A stretch of 9,565 nt of DNA from Gemmatimonadota bacterium (GCA_003220975.1 QHTX01000103.1:1-9565), one strand, 5' to 3'. Counted from the stretch's first letter, positions 1 through 6,687 are shown. Numbers and translations: made by a program. The notes: generated by a model from the letters alone, not told the origin.

Positions 1-265
1 CATCCGCGAGCGAGCGCACGCCGCGCGCGTCCAGATCCAGGGCGCTGAGCGTGGCAGTGCGCCCGGCGAGCCCGCGCGCCAGCTCGCGCACGGTGGGGAG
101 GCGCACGCCCGTCACGACGACGGGAGCGAGGAGGGTGGTGTCTTTGGGAGTGGAGTCGGGCTGTTGGGCACTGGTGGGGGCCGCGAGCAGCACAAGCAAC
201 GTCGCCCCAGCCAGCCATTGCCGATTGCGGATTGCGGATTGCGGATTCGAGGCGGGGGTATCCAA
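1..265 (-). CDS. TonB-dependent receptor, N-terminal fragment (cut by left edge)
   Basis: Likely outer-membrane receptor that imports a siderophore, vitamin or oligomer using TonB energy; the substrate cannot be told from this fragment. The minus frame through 217..215 (Trp) is open to the left edge. It reads an Arg-containing n-region (RNRQ), a hydrophobic core WLAGATLLVLLAAP, and a signal-peptidase-like end TSA-QQ. A short Asp/Thr/Lys linker follows, then APVVVTGVRLP, the usual TonB-box/plug opening, and a plug-like TATLSALDLDARGVRSLAD. The start is uncertain. The nearest ATG (218..216) is out of frame. A TTG at 265 gives a workable signal peptide of about 36 residues but lies inside the AATCCGC repeat, so the 5' end may have been rewritten by that repeat. 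It lies just downstream of the acyl-CoA dehydrogenase gene. The barrel is outside the window, so the family call rests on signal peptide plus TonB-box/plug only. Confidence 0.66.
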   Translation of the reverse strand, partial: MDTPASNPQSAIRNRQWLAGATLLVLLAAPTSAQQPDSTPKDTTLLAPVVVTGVRLPTVRELARGLAGRTATLSALDLDARGVRSLAD

Positions 266-296
266 TCCGCAATCCGCAATCGCCAATCCGCAATCA
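219..296. repeat. Inverted array of the heptamer AATCCGC / GCGGATT
   Basis: The left arm carries tandem GCGGATT units (about 220-247) and the right arm tandem AATCCGC units (264-295). They are separated by a 16-nt G-rich spacer (248-263). The inner 18 bases of each arm (230-247 and 264-281) are perfectly complementary, so the transcript can form a strong hairpin. The right arm runs into the TGA stop of the acyl-CoA dehydrogenase (296-294), and the left arm forms the 5' end of the receptor gene. There is no U-tract, so it is not a standard intrinsic terminator, though it could protect a 3' end or attenuate transcription. Some units are degenerate (CGGCAAT, CGCCAAT). Confidence 0.9.
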
Positions 297-1481
297 GTTG
301 AACGCATTCAACCCCGTGATCTCCTGCCCCAGAATCAGCGTATGCACGTCATGCGTCCCCTCGTAGGTGTACACCGATTCGAGATTCGCGAGGTGGCGCA
401 TCGCCTGATACTCCGCCAGGATGCCGTTCGCGCCGAGCAGCCGGCGCGCCTCGCGCGCCACCTCGGTGGCCATGTTCACGTTGTTCCGCTTGGCGAGGGA
501 GACCTGCTGCGGCGTCGCCTTGCCCTGATCCTTGAGGCGGCCGAGCTGCAGGCACAGCAGCTGCGCCTTGGTGATCTCCGTGAGCATCTCGGCGAGCCGC
601 GCTTGCTGCAGCTGGTAACCGCCGATGGGCTTGCCGAACATCACGCGGTTCTTCGCGTAGCTCACAGCCTCGTCGTAGCACGCCATCGCGGCGCCCACGG
701 CCCCCCACGCGATCCCGTAGCGCGCCTGGGTGAGACACAGCAGCGGAGACTTGAGGCCGCCCGACTTCGGCAGCAGCGCGGCCTTCGGGACGCACACGTC
801 CTGGAGCACGAGCTCGCTCGTGTCGCTGGCGCGCAAGCTGAGCTTCCCCTTCTGGTCCTTCGCCGAGAAGCCCTTCGTGTTGGTGGGCACGATGAAGCCC
901 CGGATCGACTCCACGTCCTCAAGCGTCCCGGTCTTCGCCCACACGATCGCCACGTGCGCGGTCGATCCGTTCGTGATCCACATCTTGGCACCGTTCAGCA
1001 CCCAGCCGTCGGCCGTTTCCTTCGCGACGGTGATCATTCCGGCGGGGTTCGACCCGTAGTCGGGCTCGGTGAGTCCGAAGCACCCGATCACCTCGCCGCT
1101 CGCCATCTTGGGGAGCCAGTGGCGTTTCTGCTCCTCCGAGCCGAAGGCGTAGACCGGGTACATCACGAGGGCGCCCTGCACCGAGGCGAAGGAGCGCACC
1201 CCGGAGTCCCCCCGTTCGAGCTCCTGCATGATGAGCCCGTAGGCGACGTGGTCCAGGCCCGCGCAGCCGTACTCCTCCGGCAGGTTGGCGCCGAACAGGC
1301 CGAGCTCGGCCATCTGTGGCACCAGGTGCTTTGGGAACTCCCCCGCGATGTAGTGCTCGCCGATGACGGGGATCAGGTTGTCGTCGACCCAGGCGCGCAC
1401 GGTGTCGCGCACCGCGCGCTCTTCCTCGGCCAACAACCCGTCGACTTCGTAGAAGTCGACGCCCTGGAATTTCGGTGCCAT
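294..1481 (-). CDS. Acyl-CoA dehydrogenase, glutaryl-CoA dehydrogenase type
   Basis: FAD-dependent acyl-CoA dehydrogenase of 395 residues. The best match by recollection is glutaryl-CoA dehydrogenase, which oxidises and decarboxylates glutaryl-CoA to crotonyl-CoA in lysine/tryptophan and aromatic breakdown. Visible family features are ELERGDSGVRSFASVQGAL (Arg96-Ser97 align with the substrate carboxylate-binding Arg-Ser of human GCDH), the flavin/substrate segment GCFGLTEPDYGSNP (133-146), WITNGS, LSLRAS, RYGIAWGAVGA (254-264), and near the C-terminus YEGTHDVHTLILGQEITG with the catalytic base Glu374. The ATG at 1481 is chosen because GAGG lies about 5 nt upstream and the protein then has normal family length; the open frame continues upstream without meaning. 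It follows the phosphoesterase gene after a 49-nt gap. No glutarate-activating enzyme or electron-transfer flavoprotein gene is in view, so the pathway is inferred from the protein alone. Confidence 0.93.
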   Translation of the reverse strand: MAPKFQGVDFYEVDGLLAEEERAVRDTVRAWVDDNLIPVIGEHYIAGEFPKHLVPQMAELGLFGANLPEEYGCAGLDHVAYGLIMQELERGDSGVRSFASVQGALVMYPVYAFGSEEQKRHWLPKMASGEVIGCFGLTEPDYGSNPAGMITVAKETADGWVLNGAKMWITNGSTAHVAIVWAKTGTLEDVESIRGFIVPTNTKGFSAKDQKGKLSLRASDTSELVLQDVCVPKAALLPKSGGLKSPLLCLTQARYGIAWGAVGAAMACYDEAVSYAKNRVMFGKPIGGYQLQQARLAEMLTEITKAQLLCLQLGRLKDQGKATPQQVSLAKRNNVNMATEVAREARRLLGANGILAEYQAMRHLANLESVYTYEGTHDVHTLILGQEITGLNAFN

Positions 1482-1530
1482 ATGAGCCTCAGGAAAACGG
1501 TGTTGGGCTTGCGACTTGGTGTCTTGAAAC

Positions 1531-2388
1531 TTAACCGGCGACTTGGACCTGTTGTGCTGGTGACTGGCGTCCGGCTCGGGCGAACGCGTATGTGTCCGAC
1601 GCCCGAAAGCGGCTGCGCTCGGCGTCCCACCGGAAAAAGGTGATGTGGACCGCCGTCGGCTCGATGGTGACGAAGTTGAAGCAGGACGGTCGCCCGCCGC
1701 GTGAGCGCCGGCACAGTGTGCCCGCCGTCGAGACCACCACCCGCCCGTCGAGCAGCTCGGCGCCCTCCTGGTGGTCGTGGCCGCACAGCACGACCTCGGC
1801 CCCCGACGCGGCGATGCGACGCTGCGCCTGGCGCCAGCGGGCGAGGCCCATGCGCCGGGAAATGTCGCCCCGCAAGACGTTGTGATGCACCACGAGCACG
1901 CGCGCCTGGTCGGGCGGGGCCGCGGCGAACAGCTGGCGCACACGCTCGATCTCCGCCTTCGGCAGGTGCCCCTTCACCGCGAGGTCGCGCAGCCGGAAGG
2001 TGAGCGAGCCCCAGGCGACGCCATGCGACGTGAGCGCACTCGCGATGATCGCCCCGGGAACGGTGAGCGTCGGCCGCAGGTCCTCGCCGAAGTAGCGCAC
2101 GTACTTCCCGTACCGCGGCCGCGGGGCGAACGGGATCAGCGGCCGGGTCCACCACTGCACGTCGTGGTTCCCGGGGATCACGTGCACCGGCGCGGTCTGC
2201 GTCGCGACGCTCACGAAGGCACGCGCCCGCTGGAACTCGCCGTACCGCGCCCGCTGCGACAGGTCACCCGACAGGACGACTGCATCCGGCCGCAAATCGG
2301 GAATCATCTTCTCGAGGGCCTCCACCTGCTGGATGTCCGCCAGCCCGCCGAAGTGGAGGTCGGAAACGTGCAGCAGCTGGACCGTCAC
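1531..2388 (-). CDS. Calcineurin-like metallophosphoesterase
   Basis: Predicted cytoplasmic metal-dependent phosphoesterase of 285 residues, in the broad CpdA/3',5'-cyclic-nucleotide phosphodiesterase-like group; the actual substrate is not readable. All dinuclear-metal motifs are present in order: D10-x-H12 (HVSDLHFGG), G41-D42 (VLSGDLSQRAR), G73-N-H-D76 (VIPGNHD), H168-H169 (VLVVHHN) and G203-H-D-H206 (LCGHDH). The C-terminal 30 residues are Arg/Gln-rich and look disordered. There is no signal peptide. The start is GTG at 2388, which overlaps the TGA of the DUF4139 gene as GTGA, with AGGCGGA just upstream. This implies translational coupling to the exported DUF4139 protein. The stop is TAA at 1533-1531. 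Confidence 0.92.
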   Translation of the reverse strand: MTVQLLHVSDLHFGGLADIQQVEALEKMIPDLRPDAVVLSGDLSQRARYGEFQRARAFVSVATQTAPVHVIPGNHDVQWWTRPLIPFAPRPRYGKYVRYFGEDLRPTLTVPGAIIASALTSHGVAWGSLTFRLRDLAVKGHLPKAEIERVRQLFAAAPPDQARVLVVHHNVLRGDISRRMGLARWRQAQRRIAASGAEVVLCGHDHQEGAELLDGRVVVSTAGTLCRRSRGGRPSCFNFVTIEPTAVHITFFRWDAERSRFRASDTYAFARAGRQSPAQQVQVAG

Positions 2389-3782
2389 GATTCCGCCTGA
2401 ACCGTGTAGGTGAGTGTGGCGTCGCCGCTCGCGGGGATGCTCACGCGAAACCGGACCTCGGTCGCCGACAGCTTCTCCGCCGGGACGCTCGACTCCACGA
2501 CGCGCCACACGCCGAACCGCGCCTCGCGCACGTCCACCGTCACCGCCTCGGCCTTCGCGTTCGCGATCGTCACCTTGAACGACGCCATCACCCGCTGGCG
2601 CGCAGGCATGCCGCGCTTGGGCGGGGGGATTTGCTCCTGGCTGTAGTCGGTCTGCACCCGCTCGGCGGTCACGTCGAACGCGTTTCCCGACTGCACGCGC
2701 AGGTCCCGGCCCGGCGCGGTGTGGTCGCTTCGCGCCTCGCCCACGAGCTGCACGCGCCCAGCCGAGTCCGGCTGGTACAGCTCGACCGTGCCGCCGGGGA
2801 GCGGCCGGTCGCCGAACGGCGTGCCGCGGGCCCGCTTGAGCGTGTACCACACCTCGACCGGAACGCGGTTCGGCTCCGCGGGCGATGAGCCCAGGAAGCC
2901 GCGCCACGGCAGCACCCCGGGGACGATCAGCTCCTGCGAGTAGCCGACGCTCGACCGGGGGAACAGCGCGGTGGTGACGGGCATGCCGGGCTCGAGCGCC
3001 ACCCGCGCGGGCAGCAGATACACGTGCGTCTCGCCGACCGCCTCCTCGCTCGCCGCCGAAGGAGCTTCGAGCGCGCCCTGCCGCGCCACGCCGGCTAATG
3101 CAAACTCGGGGCGCGGGCCGGGCCGGCCGCGGTTGATCGCTCCCGCCACGAGCTGGACTTCGGCCGAGTCCGCGCGCACCGACTGGGACGCGATGGTAGC
3201 CGCCCCTGACACCTGACACCTGCCCCCCGTCAACAGGACCTGATACACCGCCTCCCAGCTCACGCCCTGGGTGACGTACGCGAGCTCGGTCCGCGGCCGC
3301 GCGCGCGCCGCCTCGACCACGACCGCCACTTCCGGCAATGTCCGCACGAGTTCCGCCGGGAACAGCGGCTCGCCCGGCTCGGAGAGGAGGATGCGCCCGT
3401 CGGACAGCCGGTACTGCGGCGGCGCGACGCGCAGCACCGTGGCGCGGACCGTGTCGCCCTTCCCGTGCACGAACGCGAGCGTCTGCCCCACCGCCGCCTG
3501 GAGCGCCGTGCCGCGGTCCGTCGCCGGGCGCGCCACCGCCGATACCAGCGCCACGGACGTGTCGGGTGAGAACAGCGTCGCGGGGTCGAGTCCGTCGATC
3601 TTGAGGGTCAGCGCGGTGCGCCCCTTCTCGAGCGCCTGCGGCAGCGTGCGCCGCACCACGACGCGGCCGTCGCTATAGATGGAAAGGGAGGTCTGCCCGG
3701 AGGCTCGACCGGCTAGCGCGAGCGCTCCCACGGCGAGCACGGTCACCGGACGACGGATGACGGACGACGCGATTTCAGCCAT
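2385..3782 (-). CDS. Exported DUF4139 domain protein
   Basis: Secreted or envelope protein of 465 residues with unknown biochemical role. The N-terminus has RR, a hydrophobic stretch VTVLAVGALALAG and a likely cleavage after ASG-Q near residue 30. Residues 31-165 form a beta-rich N-terminal region. The DUF4139 hallmark follows at 167-181 (LAYVTQGVSWEAVYQ, matching the family's Y-x-x-x-G-x-x-W-x-A-x-Y), then AEVQLVAGAINR at 207-218. The C-terminus is a string of beta strands ending TLTYTVQAES. Starting at ATG 3782 overlaps the upstream gene by 40 nt and keeps the positively charged n-region. A GTG at 3746 would give the GTGA overlap seen at other junctions but removes the two arginines, so I prefer the ATG. 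Residues 187-193 (GRCQVSG) are encoded by a CTGACAC repeat. The downstream phosphoesterase is translationally coupled. Confidence 0.85.
   Translation of the reverse strand: MAEIASSVIRRPVTVLAVGALALAGRASGQTSLSIYSDGRVVVRRTLPQALEKGRTALTLKIDGLDPATLFSPDTSVALVSAVARPATDRGTALQAAVGQTLAFVHGKGDTVRATVLRVAPPQYRLSDGRILLSEPGEPLFPAELVRTLPEVAVVVEAARARPRTELAYVTQGVSWEAVYQVLLTGGRCQVSGAATIASQSVRADSAEVQLVAGAINRGRPGPRPEFALAGVARQGALEAPSAASEEAVGETHVYLLPARVALEPGMPVTTALFPRSSVGYSQELIVPGVLPWRGFLGSSPAEPNRVPVEVWYTLKRARGTPFGDRPLPGGTVELYQPDSAGRVQLVGEARSDHTAPGRDLRVQSGNAFDVTAERVQTDYSQEQIPPPKRGMPARQRVMASFKVTIANAKAEAVTVDVREARFGVWRVVESSVPAEKLSATEVRFRVSIPASGDATLTYTVQAES
3206..3222. repeat. Tandem CTGACAC heptamer within the DUF4139 gene
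   Basis: Two full copies plus three bases of CTGACAC (CAGGTGT on the coding strand) are read in frame as about six residues (RCQVSG), just after the conserved GVSWEAVY motif. Few copies are present, but the same style of heptamer as the array at 219-296 suggests a dispersed repeat rather than ordinary codons. Confidence 0.6.
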
Positions 3783-4096
3783 TCAAGCGCGATCCTCTGG
3801 ACGATCCGGTAGCTGAGAAGATACCAGGCCACTGCGGCCGCCGCGCCCACCGTCCGGGCCGTCGTCTGCCAGCCGGGCGCCACGGCGCGCAGCGTGACGA
3901 CCAGATACCCCGCGAGCAGCAGCGTGGTTACGACGGCCACGAGACGCCCCACGCGTGACGCCTTTCGCGTGACGTCTCTCATGCATTTCTGGCACAGCTC
4001 CCCCAGACCGATGCCGGCCGTCATGTCGCCGCAGCGGGCGCACGGATGACTAGAGGCGCCGGGCCACGGCGCGGGCGAACTCGGTGGTCGCAGCAC
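3743..4096 (-). CDS. Small zinc-ribbon membrane protein
   Basis: Unrecognised 117-residue protein. An N-terminal zinc-ribbon-like pair, C19-A-R-C22 and C35-Q-K-C38, is followed by a basic linker (RDVTRKASRVGR) and two predicted membrane helices, about 51-71 (LVAVVTTLLLAGYLVVTL) and 83-104 (GAAAAVAWYLLSYRI). The tail is basic (LKSRRPSSVVR). The start is uncertain. GTG at 4096 overlaps the end of the dehydrogenase gene by 47 nt and keeps both CxxC motifs. The ATG at 4024 would avoid the overlap but lose the first CxxC, so I favour the upstream start or a noncanonical start between them. The stop TGA (3745-3743) lies inside the 5' end of the DUF4139 gene. Function unknown; possibly an envelope accessory protein. 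Confidence 0.7.
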   Translation of the reverse strand: MLRPPSSPAPWPGASSHPCARCGDMTAGIGLGELCQKCMRDVTRKASRVGRLVAVVTTLLLAGYLVVTLRAVAPGWQTTARTVGAAAAVAWYLLSYRIVQRIALEWLKSRRPSSVVR

Positions 4097-5078
4097 TGCC
4101 GCCCAGATCCTTGGTGCGGACGTTGTCCTTGACGATCGCCGTCTCGAGCGCCCGGCGCAGCCGGCCCGCCGCGGCCAGCTCTCCTACGTGGTCGAGCATC
4201 ATCGCCGCGGCGAGCAGCTGGGCCGCCGGGTTCGCGATCCCCTGCCCCGCGATGTCCGGCGCCGAGCCGTGCACCGGCTCGAAGATCGCGGCCGTCTCGC
4301 CGATGTTCGCCCCGGGGGCGAGCCCCAGCCCCCCCACGAGGCCCGACGCCTCGTCCGAGAGAATGTCGCCGAACAGGTTGGTCGTCACGATCACGTCGAA
4401 CTGCGCGGGATTGATGACGAGCTGCATCGCGGCGTTGTCCACGATCTTGTCGTCCGACGCGATCTGGCCCTCGTACTCCTGTGCGATCATGCGCGCCGTC
4501 TCGAGAAACAGGCCCGAGGTCGCCTTGAGGATGTTCGCCTTGTGGACCACGGTCACCTTCTTGCGGCCGTGCCGCTTCGCGTACTCGAAGGCATAGCGCA
4601 CGATCCGCTTGCAGCCGTCCCGCGTCATCACCGACATCGCCTGCGCCAGCGCCTTGGGGTCCCCCCCCACCTTGAAGGTGCGGTCGATCCCGATGTACAG
4701 CCCCTCGGTGTTCTCGCGGATCACGACGAGGTCCACGCTGGGGTAGCGACCGCCCGGGACGATCGACTTCACCGGGCGCACGTTGGCGTACAAGTCGAAC
4801 TCCTGGCGCAGCGCGACGTTCACCGAGCGATAGCCCCCGCCCACGGGCGTCGTGAGCGGGCCCTTGAGCGCGAGCCCGGTGCGCCGGATGCTCTCGAGCG
4901 TCGCATCCGGGAGCGGGGTGCCGGCCTTGTCGATCGCGCTCATCCCGCCGTACTGCTCGTCCCAGTCGAACGCGACGCCCAGCGCGTCCAGCACCAGCAG
5001 TGTCGCCTGCGTGATCTCGGGCCCGATTCCGTCGCCAACGATGAGGGTCGCGGCGTGCCCCCCCCGCCCTCCGGTCAC
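4050..5078 (-). CDS. NAD-dependent isocitrate/isopropylmalate dehydrogenase family protein
   Basis: Beta-decarboxylating dehydrogenase of 342 residues, most like NAD-dependent isocitrate dehydrogenase (isocitrate to 2-oxoglutarate plus CO2, TCA cycle). Visible features: VGDGIGPEIT (14-23); the substrate loop S85-x-N87-x-x-x-R91 with R101 and R121 (VVIRENTEGLYIGI, Tyr128); catalytic Lys180 (VHKANILK); metal aspartates D214, D238 and D242 (LFGDILSDEASG); and FEPVHGSAPDIAGQGIANP (267-283). Asp275-Ile276 replace the Lys-Tyr that binds the NADP phosphate in E. coli Icd, which argues for NAD+. IRENTEGLYIGI favours IDH over LeuB, but homoisocitrate or 3-isopropylmalate dehydrogenase cannot be excluded. 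The start is GTG at 5078, overlapping the upstream lipoprotein stop as GTGA. Two G8 tracts, at codons 5-7 and at 4661-4668, are slippage-prone. Confidence 0.9.
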   Translation of the reverse strand: MTGGRGGHAATLIVGDGIGPEITQATLLVLDALGVAFDWDEQYGGMSAIDKAGTPLPDATLESIRRTGLALKGPLTTPVGGGYRSVNVALRQEFDLYANVRPVKSIVPGGRYPSVDLVVIRENTEGLYIGIDRTFKVGGDPKALAQAMSVMTRDGCKRIVRYAFEYAKRHGRKKVTVVHKANILKATSGLFLETARMIAQEYEGQIASDDKIVDNAAMQLVINPAQFDVIVTTNLFGDILSDEASGLVGGLGLAPGANIGETAAIFEPVHGSAPDIAGQGIANPAAQLLAAAMMLDHVGELAAAGRLRRALETAIVKDNVRTKDLGGSAATTEFARAVARRL

Positions 5079-5752
5079 GGCAGCCCTGGCGTGAGGCTTT
5101 TCACGGCGCGCGTCAGCGCCGTCCAGGGATCGTCGCCCTCGCCCCGCGCCACGGTGCGGAACCCGATCCGGCCGGTGCGGACGTCCACCATGACCACCGT
5201 CAATTCGGCGGTGGCGACGGGCGCCCCGGGCGCTGTAGGGGCACGGCATGCCGTGCCCCTACAGTCCGGCACGACCGTCCGTCGGTAGATCAGCCCGGCC
5301 GGGATCAGCGCATAGCGCCCGCCCCCTGAGCCGGCGAGGGCGGCGAGCGTGCGCAGCTCGCTCCGCAGCGGATCGGGCACGACCTCGAGCTTCCCGCCGC
5401 GCAGCAGGATCGCGGTGCCCATCTGGTCGGGATCCGGGGCGATGCCCGGCGCCCGCCGCGCGGCCCGCCGCAGCTCGTCGGGCAGCACCCAGCTCACCTC
5501 GGGAGCCCGCGCCTGGAGCAGCGCCCCGAACACGCTGTCCGCCTTGGCGAGCCCAGCCCGCCGTTGGCCGAGCGCGTTCTCCCAGTGCAGCGAGTCTTCC
5601 GCGGCGAGGAGCGTGAGTGGCAGCACGCTGACCTGCTGTGACGCGATCCCGGCCGTGGGCAGCGGCGCGGTGGGCTCGGGTGGACCGACGTGCCGGCGGC
5701 CGCCACACCCAGCCACGGCGGCGCAGGCGACCACGCACCGCGCGCCGCGCAC
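5075..5752 (-). CDS. Putative lipoprotein of unknown function
   Basis: Unrecognised exported protein, about 225 residues. From GTG 5752 the N-terminus is a compact lipoprotein signal: basic VRGAR, hydrophobic CVVACAAVAG and the lipobox V-A-G-C with Cys16, followed by CGGRRHVGPP. The mature part has a segment resembling family proteins that rank or combine small outer-membrane activities (SVLPLTLLAAEDSLHWENAL, VSWVLPDELRRAARRAPG), then TAELTVVMVDVRTGRIGF near the C-terminus, typical of lipoproteins that report gene or pathway status; no domain name is assigned. An ATG at 5797 is also in frame, but it adds 15 codons of AT-rich sequence overlapping a promoter-like element, so I prefer the GTG. 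Residues about 164-173 (CRGTACRAPT) come from a 32-nt palindromic repeat. The stop TGA overlaps the downstream dehydrogenase start. Confidence 0.72.
   Translation of the reverse strand: MRGARCVVACAAVAGCGGRRHVGPPEPTAPLPTAGIASQQVSVLPLTLLAAEDSLHWENALGQRRAGLAKADSVFGALLQARAPEVSWVLPDELRRAARRAPGIAPDPDQMGTAILLRGGKLEVVPDPLRSELRTLAALAGSGGGRYALIPAGLIYRRTVVPDCRGTACRAPTAPGAPVATAELTVVMVDVRTGRIGFRTVARGEGDDPWTALTRAVKSLTPGLP
5233..5264. repeat. Perfect 32-nt palindrome inside the lipoprotein gene
   Basis: The half-site CTGTAGGGGCACGGCA (5233-5248) is followed directly by its exact complement, giving 16 bp of perfect dyad with no spacer. Sequences built on GGGGCACGGCATGCCGTGCCCC are, from general recollection, dispersed in many GC-rich environmental genomes. 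Here it is read without a stop on the minus strand as CRGTACRAPT, within a coding sequence whose frame stays open on both sides. Confidence 0.93.
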
Positions 5753-5789
5753 TAAGTAATTGTTTTTCAAGGGATTAATCACGGCGCGC

Positions 5790-5818
5790 AATATCATGCC
5801 CGCGCCGGTGATTTTCAA
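5790..5818 (-). promoter_or_regulatory. Candidate sigma-70-type promoter before the lipoprotein gene
   Basis: On the minus strand, TTGAAA (5818-5813, five of six matches to TTGACA) is followed after exactly 17 nt by GATATT (5795-5790, four of six matches to TATAAT). It begins at the SDR stop codon, in the most AT-rich interval of the window (about 5751-5820). Transcription would start near 5783, some 30 nt before the preferred GTG start. A second TTGAAA lies downstream (within 5765-5772) without an obvious partner. The call is by motif and spacing only. Confidence 0.4.
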
Positions 5819-6666
5819 GAAGCGAGCGTCAGCCCACCGTCCACCACGATCACCTGTCCCGTGATGTGTCGCGCCGCCTCGCTGCACAGGAACGTGATCA
5901 CGCGTGCCACATCCTCCGGCTCGGCCACGCGGCCCAGCACCGACTCGTGCTCGGCGCGCTCGAGCACTTCCCGCGGCAGCTTGCCCAGCAGCTCCGTCTT
6001 CACGAAGCCGGGTGCGACGGCGTTGACGTTGATGTTGGAGGGGCCGAGGTCCACGGCGGCGGACTTGGTGAGCCCGACGAGCCCGGCCTTGCTCGCCGCG
6101 TAGTTCGCGATGCCGAAGCCCGGCCGGAACGCCTGATGGCTGGCGACGTTGACGATCTTGCCGTAGCGCTGGGCGCGCATCGGCCCGGCAACCGCTTGAA
6201 TGCAGTTGAACGCGCCGGTGACGTTGGTGTCGAGCACCTCCTGCCATGCCTCCGGCGTCAGGCGCCACAGCGCGCCGTCGTGCGTCACGCCGGCGTTGTT
6301 GACGAGGTAGTGGACGCCGCCCAGCCGCTCGCGCACAGCGGTGACGAACTTCTCCACCTCGTCCCGATGCCGCACGTCGCAGCGGGCGCAGTACACGGGG
6401 ACGCCGTGGGCCCGGAGCGCCGTCTCGGTGAGGAGGGCCTGCGCCGCGACATCGCGGTCCGGCAGGTCGACGTAATTGATCGCCACCGCGACGCCGCGCT
6501 GGGCGAACTCCAGCGCCGTCGAGCGACCCAGGCCGGTCGCGCCGCCGGTGACCACGGCGACCCGGCCCTGCACCGTCTCCGCCAGGCGCTGCGGCTCGGG
6601 ACGCGTCGCGGTCGCGGGCGCCCCGACCCGCGTGGCCGCCTCGGGGGGGGCAGGGGGGGCCAACAT
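5815..6666 (-). CDS. Short-chain dehydrogenase/reductase, FabG-like
   Basis: NAD(P)-dependent oxidoreductase of the classical SDR family, likely reducing a 3-oxoacyl-ACP/CoA or similar ketone. Counting from ATG 6666 (283 aa): cofactor motif T40GGATGLG47, NNAG (123-126), Asn148, catalytic Ser176, Tyr189 and Lys193 (S-x12-Y-x3-K intact), VAPGFVKTELL, and the C-terminal TGQVIVVDGG typical of FabG. The first 31 residues are Pro/Ala-rich and precede the usual SDR start. Their codons have G or C at 29 of 31 third positions, so they look coding. A GTG at 6573 would give the family-standard 252 residues, and a TTG at 6684 is also in frame. C8 and C7 tracts (6643-6650, 6653-6659) lie in this extension and could shift the frame. 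The gene follows a 111-nt gap with two palindromes and may head its own operon. Confidence 0.92.
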   Translation of the reverse strand: MLAPPAPPEAATRVGAPATATRPEPQRLAETVQGRVAVVTGGATGLGRSTALEFAQRGVAVAINYVDLPDRDVAAQALLTETALRAHGVPVYCARCDVRHRDEVEKFVTAVRERLGGVHYLVNNAGVTHDGALWRLTPEAWQEVLDTNVTGAFNCIQAVAGPMRAQRYGKIVNVASHQAFRPGFGIANYAASKAGLVGLTKSAAVDLGPSNINVNAVAPGFVKTELLGKLPREVLERAEHESVLGRVAEPEDVARVITFLCSEAARHITGQVIVVDGGLTLAS

Positions 6667-6687
6667 CCAGGACGTTGGTGTCAAGAT

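Noticed and set aside
219..296. CRISPR array
   Set aside because: Units are 7 nt, tandem without unique spacers, and arranged as an inverted pair; no cas genes are present.
219..296. Intrinsic terminator after the acyl-CoA dehydrogenase gene
   Set aside because: The hairpin is strong, but no U-tract follows it on the minus strand.
1511..1546. Two copies of GCGACTTGG 27 nt apart between the phosphoesterase and acyl-CoA dehydrogenase genes
   Set aside because: Only two 9-nt copies, one overlapping the end of a coding region; too little to call an operator.
51..1643. 530-residue open frame on the plus strand
   Set aside because: It is antisense to the glutaryl-CoA dehydrogenase-like gene, crosses the heptamer repeat and has Arg/His/Leu-rich composition typical of the opposite strand of GC-rich genes.
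4188..5288. 366-residue plus-strand open frame
   Set aside because: Antisense to the dehydrogenase gene, whose substrate, metal and cofactor motifs are intact on the minus strand.
5752..5797. Extra 15 N-terminal codons for the lipoprotein from ATG 5797
   Set aside because: The AT-rich codons are unlike the rest of the gene, overlap a promoter-like element and make the lipoprotein signal unusually long; kept only as an alternative start.
6679..6684. TTGACA as a -35 element before the SDR gene
   Set aside because: No -10-like hexamer lies 16-18 nt downstream on the minus strand; the sequence there is a run of C.
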